Assembly (NCBI RefSeq): GCF_001458315.1
Contig: NZ_CYRX01000033.1
Coordinates: 186,001 to 250,000 of the forward strand
Length of the DNA: 64,000 nucleotides
Direction of reading: 5' to 3'
Source: Thalassobacter stenotrophicus
GTDB lineage: Bacteria; Pseudomonadota; Alphaproteobacteria; Rhodobacterales; Rhodobacteraceae
The translations under genes and the position numbers were made by a program. A model generated the notes under the pieces. The model was not told the origin of the DNA, did not search any database, and was given only the letters and a program-made list of their open reading frames with translations. This document shows, one piece after another, positions 52,499-60,784 of this stretch. Every line of letters starts with the position of its first letter. Position 1 is the first letter of the stretch.

Positions 52499-54784
52499 AT
52501 GACCCGTTTTACCGCTCCGATTGCTGAACAGATTTGGGATATGAAGTATCGGTTCAAGGAGGCGGATGGGACGCCGCTGGATCATTCGGTGGAGGACACG
52601 TGGCGGCGGATTGCCCGGGCTTTGGCAGCGGTTGAGGCGGAGCCGGAGGTTTGGGAGCCTCGGTTTTATGCCGCGTTGGAGGATTTCAAGTATTTGCCCG
52701 CGGGCCGCATTACGGCGGGGGCAGGGACTGCGCGGTCGGTGACGTTGTTCAATTGTTTCGTCATGGGCACGGTTCCCGACAGCATGGGCGGAATTTTCGA
52801 TATGCTGAAGGAGGCCGCGCTGACGATGCAGCAGGGTGGCGGGATCGGCTACGATTTTTCGACCATCCGGCCCAAGGGCGCGAGCGTGACGGGTGTGGCG
52901 GCGGATGCCAGTGGGCCTTTGTCGTTTATGGATGTGTGGGATTCGATGTGCCGCACGATTATGTCGGCGGGGTCCCGGCGGGGGGCGATGATGGCCACGA
53001 TGCGGTGCGACCACCCCGACATTATTGATTTTATCGAAGCCAAGTCGGACCCGGCGCGGCTGCGCATGTTCAACGTGAGCGTGTTGGTCACGGACGCCTT
53101 TATGGAGGCGGTGAAGGCCGATGCTCCGTGGGATTTGGTGTTTGACGGGCGGGTGTACCGCACGTTGGACGCGCGTGATCTGTGGAACCGGATCATGCAG
53201 GCGACGTTCGAATACGCCGAGCCGGGGGTGATTTTCATTGACCGGATCAACGCGGCCAACAACCTGAATTATTGCGAGACGATTGCGGCAACGAACCCCT
53301 GTGGGGAGCAGCCCTTGCCGCCCTATGGGGCCTGTTTGCTGGGTTCGGTGAATATGGCGCGGCTGGTGGATCGGCCGTTTGAGGACGGGGCGGATTTGGA
53401 TGAGGAGGCTTTGGTTTCCTTGGTCGGGACCGCCGTGCGGATGATGGACAACGTGGTTGATGCCTCACGCTTTCCGCTAGAGGCGCAGGCCGCTGAGGCG
53501 CGGGCCAAGCGGCGTATTGGACTGGGCGTGACCGGGTTGGCGGATGCGTTGTTGATGGTCGGTGCGCGCTATGGCTCGGAGGAGGCGGCGCGTCTGACGG
53601 ACCGCTGGTTGCACCGGATCGCGCGCGCCGCATACCTTGCGTCGGTGCAATTGGCGCAGGAAAAGGGGCCGTTTCCGTTGTTTGACGCGGAGGCCTATTT
53701 GGCCAGCGGCACGATGGAGGCGATGGATGACGACGTGCGCGATGCCATCCGCATCCATGGGATTCGCAACGCGCTGCTGACCTCGATCGCGCCGACGGGG
53801 ACCATTTCGCTCTATGCGGGGAATGTGAGTTCGGGCATCGAGCCGGTGTTCGCCTATGCTTATACGCGCAAAGTGTTGCAAAAGGACGGGTCGCGGACCG
53901 AAGAAGAGGTCGTGGATTACGCCGTCCAGATGTGGCGCGAAAAGTTTGGCGACCGGGAGCTGCCCGATTACTTCGTGAATGCCCAAACGCTTGCGCCACA
54001 AGACCACGTGCGGATGCAGGCGGCGGCGCAAAAATGGATCGATTCGAGTATCTCAAAGACGATCAACTGCCCCGAAGACATCAGCTTTGAGGATTTTAAG
54101 GACGTCTACATGGCTGCTTGGGATCAGGGCTGTAAGGGCTGCACGACCTATCGGCCCAATGCGGTGACCGGGTCGGTGTTGAGCGTGTCGGAGGATAAGC
54201 AGGACCTGAGCGCGGCGCCTGAGGCTCGTAGTGACACGTCTGAGGGCGCAGAAGTTGTTCACCTCTCGGAGCCGTTGCGGCGGCCCGCATCGTTGGAGGG
54301 GCAGACCTATAAGGTGAAGTGGCCCAACACCGAGCATGCTATTTACATCACGATCAATGACGTGATCCTGAACGGGCATCGGCGTCCGTTTGAGGTGTTC
54401 ATCAACTCCAAGAACATGGAGCATTTTGCGTGGACGGTTGCGTTGACGCGGATGATCTCGGCCGTGTTCCGGCGAGGCGGTGATGTGTCGTTCGTGGTTG
54501 AGGAATTGAAGGCGGTGTTTGATCCGCGCGGGGGCGCTTGGGTTGAGGGCAAGTATATCCCGTCGATCCTTGCGGCGATTGGCGGGGTGATTGAGCAGCA
54601 TCTGATCTCAATCGGATTTATTGAGGGTGAGGGTATGGGCCTAAAGGCTGATCCTAAGGCCGAGGTCGTTAACCTGCCCGGACAAGGCGCGGGGCCTGCC
54701 TGTCCGAGTTGTGGGCAATACGGGATGCAGATGATCGAAGGCTGCATGACGTGCCGGGATTGCGGCCATTCAAAGTGCGGCTGA
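52499..54784 (+). CDS. nrdJ: Adenosylcobalamin-dependent (class II) ribonucleotide reductase
   Basis: It makes deoxyribonucleotides with an adenosylcobalamin-generated radical, independent of oxygen. The ATG at 52499 follows AAGGA and gives 761 residues. Redox Cys is in TLFNCFVMGTVPDSMGG; the catalytic finger-loop motif NPCGEQPLPPYGACLLGSVN is present; GCKGCTTYRPNA and a C-terminal zinc-ribbon-like CPSCGQYGMQMIEGCMTCRDCGHSKCG end the protein. Its cofactor need links it to the cobalamin operon 45 kb away. No cobalamin riboswitch was recognised upstream. Confidence 0.96.
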   Translation: MTRFTAPIAEQIWDMKYRFKEADGTPLDHSVEDTWRRIARALAAVEAEPEVWEPRFYAALEDFKYLPAGRITAGAGTARSVTLFNCFVMGTVPDSMGGIFDMLKEAALTMQQGGGIGYDFSTIRPKGASVTGVAADASGPLSFMDVWDSMCRTIMSAGSRRGAMMATMRCDHPDIIDFIEAKSDPARLRMFNVSVLVTDAFMEAVKADAPWDLVFDGRVYRTLDARDLWNRIMQATFEYAEPGVIFIDRINAANNLNYCETIAATNPCGEQPLPPYGACLLGSVNMARLVDRPFEDGADLDEEALVSLVGTAVRMMDNVVDASRFPLEAQAAEARAKRRIGLGVTGLADALLMVGARYGSEEAARLTDRWLHRIARAAYLASVQLAQEKGPFPLFDAEAYLASGTMEAMDDDVRDAIRIHGIRNALLTSIAPTGTISLYAGNVSSGIEPVFAYAYTRKVLQKDGSRTEEEVVDYAVQMWREKFGDRELPDYFVNAQTLAPQDHVRMQAAAQKWIDSSISKTINCPEDISFEDFKDVYMAAWDQGCKGCTTYRPNAVTGSVLSVSEDKQDLSAAPEARSDTSEGAEVVHLSEPLRRPASLEGQTYKVKWPNTEHAIYITINDVILNGHRRPFEVFINSKNMEHFAWTVALTRMISAVFRRGGDVSFVVEELKAVFDPRGGAWVEGKYIPSILAAIGGVIEQHLISIGFIEGEGMGLKADPKAEVVNLPGQGAGPACPSCGQYGMQMIEGCMTCRDCGHSKCG

Positions 54785-54906
54785 GGGCGTGGTGCGCGGC
54801 CCCGATGGGCCAAAAGAAGGGTGCCGCAAACTGGCCTTTTGGTGTCTGAAATAGGCTGACCTCAAAATGGTTGCTCGCTAGGCTGCTCCCAAAACAGGGG
54901 GTGACC

Positions 54907-56067
54907 ATGCACTTTGGGTTGAGCGATGAGCAGCAGATGATCGTGGATACGGTCCGGTCGTTTGTAGAGGCCGAGATCTATCCGCATGAGGCGGAGGTCG
55001 AGCGGACCGGCGAAGTGCCGCCCGCCGTCGCCGAAGCGATCAAGGCCAAGACGCTTGAGTTGGGCTTTTACGCCTGTAATTTCCCGCAAGAGGTTGGCGG
55101 CGCTGGGCTAAACCACGTGGATTTCGCGCTTGTGGAGCGTGAGTTGGGCCGTGGGTCCATGGCGTTGACGCATTTCTTTGGGCGGCCGCAAAACATCCTG
55201 ATGGCCTGCGAGGGTGAACAGCGTGAGCGGTACCTGCTGCCAGCGGTGCGTGGGGAGCGGATGGACGCGCTTGCGATGACAGAACCCGGCGCGGGTTCGG
55301 ACGTGCGGGGCATGACTTGCGCCGCGGTGCGCGACGGTGGCGACTGGGTCTTGAACGGGACCAAGCATTTTATCTCGGGCGCGGAACACGCGGATTTCGT
55401 GATTGTGTTTGTCGCGACCGGTGAGGATCAAACCCCCAAGGGCCCCAAAAAGCGGATCACGACGTTTTTGGTGGATCGGGGCACGCCGGGGTTCACGATC
55501 CGGGATGGATACAAGAGCGTCAGCCATCGCGGCTATAAGAACATGATCCTAGAGTTCGACAATTGCCGCCTGCCGGATGCCCAAGTCTTGGGCGAGGTGG
55601 ATGGCGGTTTTGCGGTGATGAACGAGTGGCTTTATGCGACGCGGATCACGGTGGCCGCGATGGCGGTGGGCCGGGCGCGGCGTTGTTTTGATCTGGGGCT
55701 GAATTATGCGGCTGAGCGTCGGCAGTTCGGGCAGGCGATTGGCAAGTTTCAGGGGGTGAGTTTTCAGCTAGCGGACATGGTCACGGAGATTGACGCCGCC
55801 GATTACCTGACGCTTGCGAGCGCGTGGCGATTGGATGAGGGGCTGCCCGCGAACCGTGAAATTGCGAGTGCGAAGCTCTATGCCTCGGAGATGCTGGCGC
55901 GGGTTACGGATGCTGTGTTGCAGATCCATGGGGGGATGGGATTGATGGATGATTACCCCATTGAGCGGTTCTGGCGCGATGCGCGGGTGGAGCGTATTTG
56001 GGATGGGACGAGCGAAATTCAGCGCCACATTATCTCGCGCGAGTTGTTGCGGCCCTTGGAGGACTGA
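54907..56067 (+). CDS. Acyl-CoA dehydrogenase, probable gamma-butyrobetainyl-CoA dehydrogenase
   Basis: A 386-residue FAD enzyme of the acyl-CoA dehydrogenase family. It has MTEPGAGSDVRGM and ISGAEHADFVIVF in the flavin-binding middle domain, and IHGGMGLMDDYPIERFWRDARVERIWDGTSEIQ (with a catalytic-base region) at the C-terminus. The ATG at 54907 follows AGGGGGTGACC. It is first in the operon with an acyl-CoA synthetase and a CaiD-like hydratase, which matches CaiA-like oxidation of gamma-butyrobetainyl-CoA to crotonobetainyl-CoA. The family is certain; the substrate is inferred from neighbours. Confidence 0.85.
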   Translation: MHFGLSDEQQMIVDTVRSFVEAEIYPHEAEVERTGEVPPAVAEAIKAKTLELGFYACNFPQEVGGAGLNHVDFALVERELGRGSMALTHFFGRPQNILMACEGEQRERYLLPAVRGERMDALAMTEPGAGSDVRGMTCAAVRDGGDWVLNGTKHFISGAEHADFVIVFVATGEDQTPKGPKKRITTFLVDRGTPGFTIRDGYKSVSHRGYKNMILEFDNCRLPDAQVLGEVDGGFAVMNEWLYATRITVAAMAVGRARRCFDLGLNYAAERRQFGQAIGKFQGVSFQLADMVTEIDAADYLTLASAWRLDEGLPANREIASAKLYASEMLARVTDAVLQIHGGMGLMDDYPIERFWRDARVERIWDGTSEIQRHIISRELLRPLED

Positions 56068-56077
56068 GGGCGTGGGA

Positions 56078-56109
56078 GCCTCCGGCGGGAGTATTTTGGG
56101 AACAAAGGA
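56078..56109 (+). repeat. Dispersed repeat copy R8
   Basis: GCCTCCGGCGGGAGTATTTT followed by GGGAACAAAGGA. Its final AAAGGA is correctly placed to be the ribosome site of the acyl-CoA synthetase gene starting at TTG 56114. Confidence 0.8.
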
Positions 56110-56113
56110 TGGG

Positions 56114-58057
56114 TTGGGGCGGCTTTTGCGGCCTCGGTCCATCGCGGTGGTGGGCGGCGGCGCGTGGTGTGCGTCGGTCCTTGCGAATTGTCGGGACTTT
56201 GACGGGCCTGTGTGGTGGGTGCATCCCATTCGCGGGGATGTCGCACGGGTCGAGGATTTGCCGGGCGTGCCGGATGCGGTGTTTTTGGGCGTGAACCGTG
56301 AGGCGACCGTCGAAGCGGTGAATGTGTTGTCTGCGATGGGGGCTGGGGGGGCTGTGTGCTTTGCCTCCGGCTTTTCGGAGGCGGTGGCGGAGTTAGCGGA
56401 CGGCGGCGATATGCAGGCCGCGCTTTTGGCCGCAGCCGGAGAGATGCCGATATTGGGGCCTAATTGCTATGGTCTTTTGAACTATCTTGATGGGGTTGGA
56501 TTGTGGCCCGATCAGCATGGTGGTGTGCCTGTGGAGCGAGGGGTTGCGATTGTGGCGCAAAGTTCCAACATCGCGCTGAACATCACGATGCAGGCGCGGG
56601 GATTGCCGATTGCCTATGTCGTGACGCTTGGAAATCAGGCGAGCCGGGGTGTGAGTGATGTGATTGCGGAACTGGCGGCGGACCCTCGGGTGAGTGCGAT
56701 TGGGCTGTACCTTGAGGGGATCGATGATCTGGAGCGGTTCGTGTCGGTTGCGCGAGCCGTTGAGGTGCCGATCGTTGCGTTGAAGGTGGGGCGGTCGGCG
56801 CAGGCGCAGGCCGGGGCGGTATCGCACACGGCCTCTTTGGTTGGGTCAAGCGCCGGGGCGTCCGCGTTGTTTGCCCGCCTTGGGATCGGAGAGGTTGAGA
56901 GCCTGCCGGTTCTGTTAGAAACGTTGAAACTGTTGCATTGCACGGGCGGTTTGGCGGGCTCGCGGGTTGTGTCGGCGTCATGCTCGGGCGGTGAGGCGAG
57001 CCTGATGGCGGATTTGGGCGCGCGATTGGGCGTGACGTTTCCGGCGCTGGAACAAGGGCAATCGGATGGGCTGCGCGCGGCGCTCGGCCCCAAGGTCGCG
57101 CTGGCCAACCCGTTGGATTACCACACCTATATCTGGGCCGATGTGCAGGCGATGACTGCGACTTATTCGGCCATGATGGCGGGTGACGTGGATATGGGGC
57201 TGTTGGTGTTGGATTTTCCGCGGGGAGATCGGTGCGACGTGGAGGCGTGGACGCCTGCGATTGAGGCGCTTGAGGCGGCGGTAGTGGCAAGTGATGCGCC
57301 CATGGGGTTGGTGTCGAGTTTGCCAGAGGCCTTGCCAGAGGACGTGGCGCATCGGTTGATTGCGCAGGGCATTGTGCCGTTTTCGGGTATGGCGGAGGCC
57401 TTGGCCGCGATTGCAGTGGTCGGCACGATGGCGCGGGATGACAGTGCGCGGCCCTTGGTGCCCGGCTCGTATAGTGGTGTGCCCGTTGTGTGGGGCGAGG
57501 GGCGATCCAAGGCGGCCTTGGCGGCCTATGGTGTGGCTGTTCCGCCTGGGGATGGAGCCGGGCCGTTTGTGGTGAAGGCCACGGGGCTTGCTCACAAGAC
57601 CGAGGCCGGGGGTGTGATGTTGAACGTCGCCGCGTGTGATTTGGCGCAGGCCAAGGTGGCGCTGGGCGGCGCGGTTTTGGTGGAGGAAATGATCACCGAC
57701 GCCGTGGTTGAAGTTTTGGTCGCTGTCGTGCGGGACCCCGCCCACGGGTTTGTCCTGACGCTCGGCGCTGGCGGAGTTGATACGGAGTTGTGGCGTGACA
57801 CGGTGCAGCTGTTGGTGCCCAGCACTGCCGCCGAGATTGACGCGGCCCTCAGCCGCTTAGCTATTGCGCCGAAATTGGTGGGCTGGCGCGGGGCGCCGGG
57901 TGTGAACCGGGAGGGTCTTGTGGCTTTGGTGCAATCCGTGCAGGACTTCGCGCAGGCCCATGCGGATGCGTTGTGGGAAGTTGAGATTAACCCGGTGCTG
58001 TGTACGCCCACCCGCGCGGTGGCAGTGGACGCATTGGTGCGCATGGCGGAGGACTAA
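56114..58057 (+). CDS. NDP-forming acyl-CoA synthetase, probable betaine-type CoA ligase
   Basis: A 647-residue synthetase of the succinyl-CoA-synthetase-like, NDP-forming superfamily. Order: CoA-binding domain (RPRSIAVVGGGAW at the start), a CoA-ligase domain with the phospho-His motif QAGAVSHTASLVGS, and a C-terminal ATP-grasp domain (FVVKATGLAHKTEAGGVMLNV, then VEVLVAVVRDPAHGFVLTLGAGG). The start is TTG 56114, just after AAAGGA in the preceding repeat; there is no in-frame ATG nearby. By context it activates gamma-butyrobetaine, carnitine or crotonobetaine. The stop abuts the next ATG directly. Confidence 0.85.
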   Translation: MGRLLRPRSIAVVGGGAWCASVLANCRDFDGPVWWVHPIRGDVARVEDLPGVPDAVFLGVNREATVEAVNVLSAMGAGGAVCFASGFSEAVAELADGGDMQAALLAAAGEMPILGPNCYGLLNYLDGVGLWPDQHGGVPVERGVAIVAQSSNIALNITMQARGLPIAYVVTLGNQASRGVSDVIAELAADPRVSAIGLYLEGIDDLERFVSVARAVEVPIVALKVGRSAQAQAGAVSHTASLVGSSAGASALFARLGIGEVESLPVLLETLKLLHCTGGLAGSRVVSASCSGGEASLMADLGARLGVTFPALEQGQSDGLRAALGPKVALANPLDYHTYIWADVQAMTATYSAMMAGDVDMGLLVLDFPRGDRCDVEAWTPAIEALEAAVVASDAPMGLVSSLPEALPEDVAHRLIAQGIVPFSGMAEALAAIAVVGTMARDDSARPLVPGSYSGVPVVWGEGRSKAALAAYGVAVPPGDGAGPFVVKATGLAHKTEAGGVMLNVAACDLAQAKVALGGAVLVEEMITDAVVEVLVAVVRDPAHGFVLTLGAGGVDTELWRDTVQLLVPSTAAEIDAALSRLAIAPKLVGWRGAPGVNREGLVALVQSVQDFAQAHADALWEVEINPVLCTPTRAVAVDALVRMAED

Positions 58058-58840
58058 ATGGACACCCCTTTTCACATCGAGCGTCGCGGTGGCGTGTTTG
58101 AATTCACGCTTAACCGGCCCAAAGCCAATGCGATTGATCTGGAAACCAGCCGGGCCATGGGCGAGGCATTTACCGCGTTTCGGGACGACCCGGAGATGCG
58201 GGTGGCCTTGGTCACCGGTGCGGGCGAGAAGTTTTTCTGCCCCGGCTGGGATTTGAAAGCTGCGGCCGATGGTGATGCCGTAGATGGGGATTACGGCAAG
58301 GGCGGTTTTGGTGGTTTGCAGGAGCTACGCGGGCTCAACAAGCCGGTGATCATGGCGGTGAACGGGATTTGCTGTGGTGGCGGGTTGGAGCTGGCCTTGT
58401 CGGGCGACATTATCTTGGCCTCTGAGGGCGCGTCATTTGCATTGCCCGAGATACGCTCGGGCACTGTTGCGGATGCGGCGTCTATCAAGTTGCCCAAGCG
58501 TATTCCGTATCACATCGCGATGGAGATGTTGTTGACGGGACGTTGGCTAGAAGCGGAAGAAGCCGCGCGTTGGGGGTTGGTGAACCGAGTTGTGTCCGCT
58601 GAGAATTTGATGGCCGAGGCGCGGGCTTTGGCGGATAGTCTTGCGAGCGGGCCGCCGTTGGTGTTTGCCGCGATCAAAGAGGTTGTGCGCGAGGCGGAAG
58701 ATATGAAATTCCAAGACGCGTTGCTGCGGATTAAATCCAGCCAGTTTGAGAGTGTGGAGCGATTGTATCGATCCGAGGATCAGTTGGAAGGTGCGCGCGC
58801 TTTTGCTGAAAAGCGCGATCCCGTATGGACGGGGCGCTAG
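58058..58840 (+). CDS. CaiD-like carnitinyl/crotonobetainyl-CoA hydratase
   Basis: A 260-residue enoyl-CoA hydratase family enzyme that matches my recollection of E. coli CaiD far more closely than generic hydratases: NRPKANAIDLETSRAMGE, VTGAGEKFFCPGWDLKAA, GGFGGLQEL, FALPEIRSGTV, EEAARWGLVNRVVS, and the end AFAEKRDPVWTGR. The oxyanion-hole segments are intact (GWDLKAA and GICCGGGLELAL). It would hydrate crotonobetainyl-CoA to L-carnitinyl-CoA. The start directly follows the synthetase stop. Confidence 0.88.
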   Translation: MDTPFHIERRGGVFEFTLNRPKANAIDLETSRAMGEAFTAFRDDPEMRVALVTGAGEKFFCPGWDLKAAADGDAVDGDYGKGGFGGLQELRGLNKPVIMAVNGICCGGGLELALSGDIILASEGASFALPEIRSGTVADAASIKLPKRIPYHIAMEMLLTGRWLEAEEAARWGLVNRVVSAENLMAEARALADSLASGPPLVFAAIKEVVREAEDMKFQDALLRIKSSQFESVERLYRSEDQLEGARAFAEKRDPVWTGR

Positions 58841-58848
58841 GGTGGCCA

Positions 58849-58871
58849 CAGATTTTTCGGGAAAAAATCTG
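58849..58871. other. Intergenic inverted repeat joined to repeat copy R9
   Basis: CAGATTTTT (58849-58857) and AAAAATCTG (58863-58871) form a 9-base perfect stem with a 5-base loop. It lies in the 79-base gap between the CaiD-like and BKACE genes. No T-tract follows, so it is not a standard terminator; it may stabilise or divide the operon mRNA. Confidence 0.5.
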
Positions 58872-58901
58872 GCCTCCGGCGGGGATATTTTGAAACCAAA
58901 G
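58872..58901 (+). repeat. Dispersed repeat copy R9
   Basis: GCCTCCGGCGGGGATATTTT followed by GAAACCAAAG, short form, 19 bases before the BKACE start. Confidence 0.8.
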
Positions 58902-58919
58902 ATGACGAGGAAGTAAGAC

Positions 58920-60035
58920 ATGCCACTGACGATGAACCGGGAGGTGTTTGTCACCTGTGCTGTCACAGGGTCCGGCGGAACGCAGGATCGCAGTCCCCAT
59001 GTGCCGCGCTCGCCTACGCAGATTGCCGAAAGTGCGATTGACGCGGCGAAGGCCGGTGCAGCCGTTGTGCATTGCCATGTGCGGGACCCTGAGACTGGTG
59101 CGCCTTCGCGGGATTTGGGTTTGTACCGCGAAGTGACCGACCGGATCAGGGATGCGGATGTTGATGTGGTGTTGAACCTGACCGCCGGTATGGGGGGTGA
59201 CATTGTGTTTGGCGGCGTTGAGGCGCCTTTGCCCGTGGTCGCCGGGACCGACATGGTGGGTGCGACCGAGCGAGTTGCGCATATCGCCGAGTGCCTGCCG
59301 GAAATTTGTACCCTGGATTGCGGCACGATGAACTTTGCCGAAGCTGACTACGTGATGACCAACACGCCCGGGATGTTGCGGGCGATGGGGCAGGCGATGA
59401 CGGATTTGGGTGTGAAGCCCGAGATTGAGGCGTTTGACACCGGGCATCTTTGGTTTGCCAAGCAGTTGGTGGCGGAGGGTATTTTGACCTCTGACGCGTT
59501 GGTTCAATTGTGTATGGGCGTGCCTTGGGGCGCGCCGGATGACCTGAACACCTTTATGGCGATGGTGAATAACGTGCCATCGGATTGGACGTTCAGTGCA
59601 TTTGGGTTGGGGCGCAATCAGATGGCCTATGTTGCGGCAAGTGTTCTTGCGGGCGGCAACGTGCGGGTCGGTCTTGAGGACAACCTATGGCTTGAGAAGG
59701 GTGTTTTGGCCACGAATGCGCAGCTTGTTGAGCGTGCGGTTGGTGTCATTGAGGGTATGGGCGCGCGGGTGATTGGCCCCGCTGAGGTGCGTGAAAAGCT
59801 GGGGCTTGTGAAGCGCGCGCCGCGTGATGACCTGCGTGATGCGCGCAGTCTCGCGGCACCTGTGCCTGCGGCGGATGCGTCGGGGCGCAAGACCTGTCCC
59901 GAGTGTGGTCATCTGTTCCGTGGCAAGGGCTGGGATGGCATCGATACGCATTGGCATCTGAAGCACGAGGGCATCATGCCATTTGATCAGGCTTGGCCTG
60001 CGATTGAGGCTGGCACGTATAAGTCGTCCTCATGA
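58920..60035 (+). CDS. Beta-keto acid cleavage enzyme (BKACE/DUF849), probable dehydrocarnitine cleavage, with zinc-finger-like tail
   Basis: BKACEs condense a beta-keto acid with acetyl-CoA, releasing acetoacetate and a new acyl-CoA; for dehydrocarnitine the products are betainyl-CoA and acetoacetate. The core (about 1-305) has the HxH zinc site in AVVHCHVRDPETG (His 51 and 53), LNLTAGMGGDI, and GVPWGAPDDLNTF. The length of 371 exceeds the usual 300-310: a tail from about residue 320 holds CPEC (326-329), Phe 333 and His 344/346/349, a C2H2-like finger. GAGGAAG precedes the ATG. The stop overlaps the SDR gene. Confidence 0.88.
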   Translation: MPLTMNREVFVTCAVTGSGGTQDRSPHVPRSPTQIAESAIDAAKAGAAVVHCHVRDPETGAPSRDLGLYREVTDRIRDADVDVVLNLTAGMGGDIVFGGVEAPLPVVAGTDMVGATERVAHIAECLPEICTLDCGTMNFAEADYVMTNTPGMLRAMGQAMTDLGVKPEIEAFDTGHLWFAKQLVAEGILTSDALVQLCMGVPWGAPDDLNTFMAMVNNVPSDWTFSAFGLGRNQMAYVAASVLAGGNVRVGLEDNLWLEKGVLATNAQLVERAVGVIEGMGARVIGPAEVREKLGLVKRAPRDDLRDARSLAAPVPAADASGRKTCPECGHLFRGKGWDGIDTHWHLKHEGIMPFDQAWPAIEAGTYKSSS

Positions 60036-60784
60036 CGCACGAAGGCGCGCGGGTTGTTATCACCGCTGGAGGCGCCGGGATCGGGGCCTGCTTGGCACGG
60101 CGATTTGCTGAGCAGGGGGCGCAGGTCGCCTATTGTGACGTTGATCCCGGTGAGGTGCCTGAGGGCATGTTGGGTGTCGCTGCTGACGTCACGGATGAAG
60201 CGCAGATGGCTGCGTTTTTTGCCCGCGTCGAGGAGACGATGGGCGGTGTCGACGTGCTGTGCGCCAACGCGGGCATTGGTGGCCCTGCGGCGGGCATTGC
60301 GGACATGAGCCTTGGGGATTGGCGCGCCACTTTGTCTGCCAATCTGGACGGCGCGTTTCTGGCTACGCGCTGGGCTGCGCCGTTGATGGCCGCGCAGGGG
60401 GCGGGATCGATCATGCTGACGTCCTCGACATCTGGGCTATGGGGTGTGCCGACGCGCGCGCCCTATGTCGTTGCGAAATGGGGCGTGATTGGCTTGATGA
60501 AGACCCTCGCGATGGAGCTTGGCCCCTCTGGCGTGCGCGTCAATGCGGTGGCACCGGGTGCGGTTGAAGGCCCTCGCATGGAGCGGGTTCTTGCCAAGGA
60601 AGCCGCTGCAAAGGGCTGCTCCGTTGAGGACATGCGCGCGCTTTATGCTGAGGGCACCTCCCTGCGGACATGGGTCACCGCAGAGGACATCGCGGATATG
60701 GTTTTGTTCGTCACATCAGATGCGGGCAAGCGGATTTCAGGACAAACACTGGCCGTGGACGGCCATACGGAGCGGATGACATGA
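60032..60784 (+). CDS. Short-chain dehydrogenase/reductase
   Basis: A 250-residue Rossmann-fold oxidoreductase. The dinucleotide site is TAGGAGIGACLARRFAEQGA, NAG is in CANAGIGG, catalytic Ser is in LTSSTSG, and Tyr-Lys are in PYVVAKWGVIGLMKTLAMEL. A C-terminal SGQTLAVDGHTE is typical of classical SDRs. Overlaps of 4 bases on each side bind it into the carnitine operon, but the carnitine dehydrogenase already supplies the known oxidation, so the substrate of this enzyme is open. Confidence 0.88.
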   Translation: MTHEGARVVITAGGAGIGACLARRFAEQGAQVAYCDVDPGEVPEGMLGVAADVTDEAQMAAFFARVEETMGGVDVLCANAGIGGPAAGIADMSLGDWRATLSANLDGAFLATRWAAPLMAAQGAGSIMLTSSTSGLWGVPTRAPYVVAKWGVIGLMKTLAMELGPSGVRVNAVAPGAVEGPRMERVLAKEAAAKGCSVEDMRALYAEGTSLRTWVTAEDIADMVLFVTSDAGKRISGQTLAVDGHTERMT

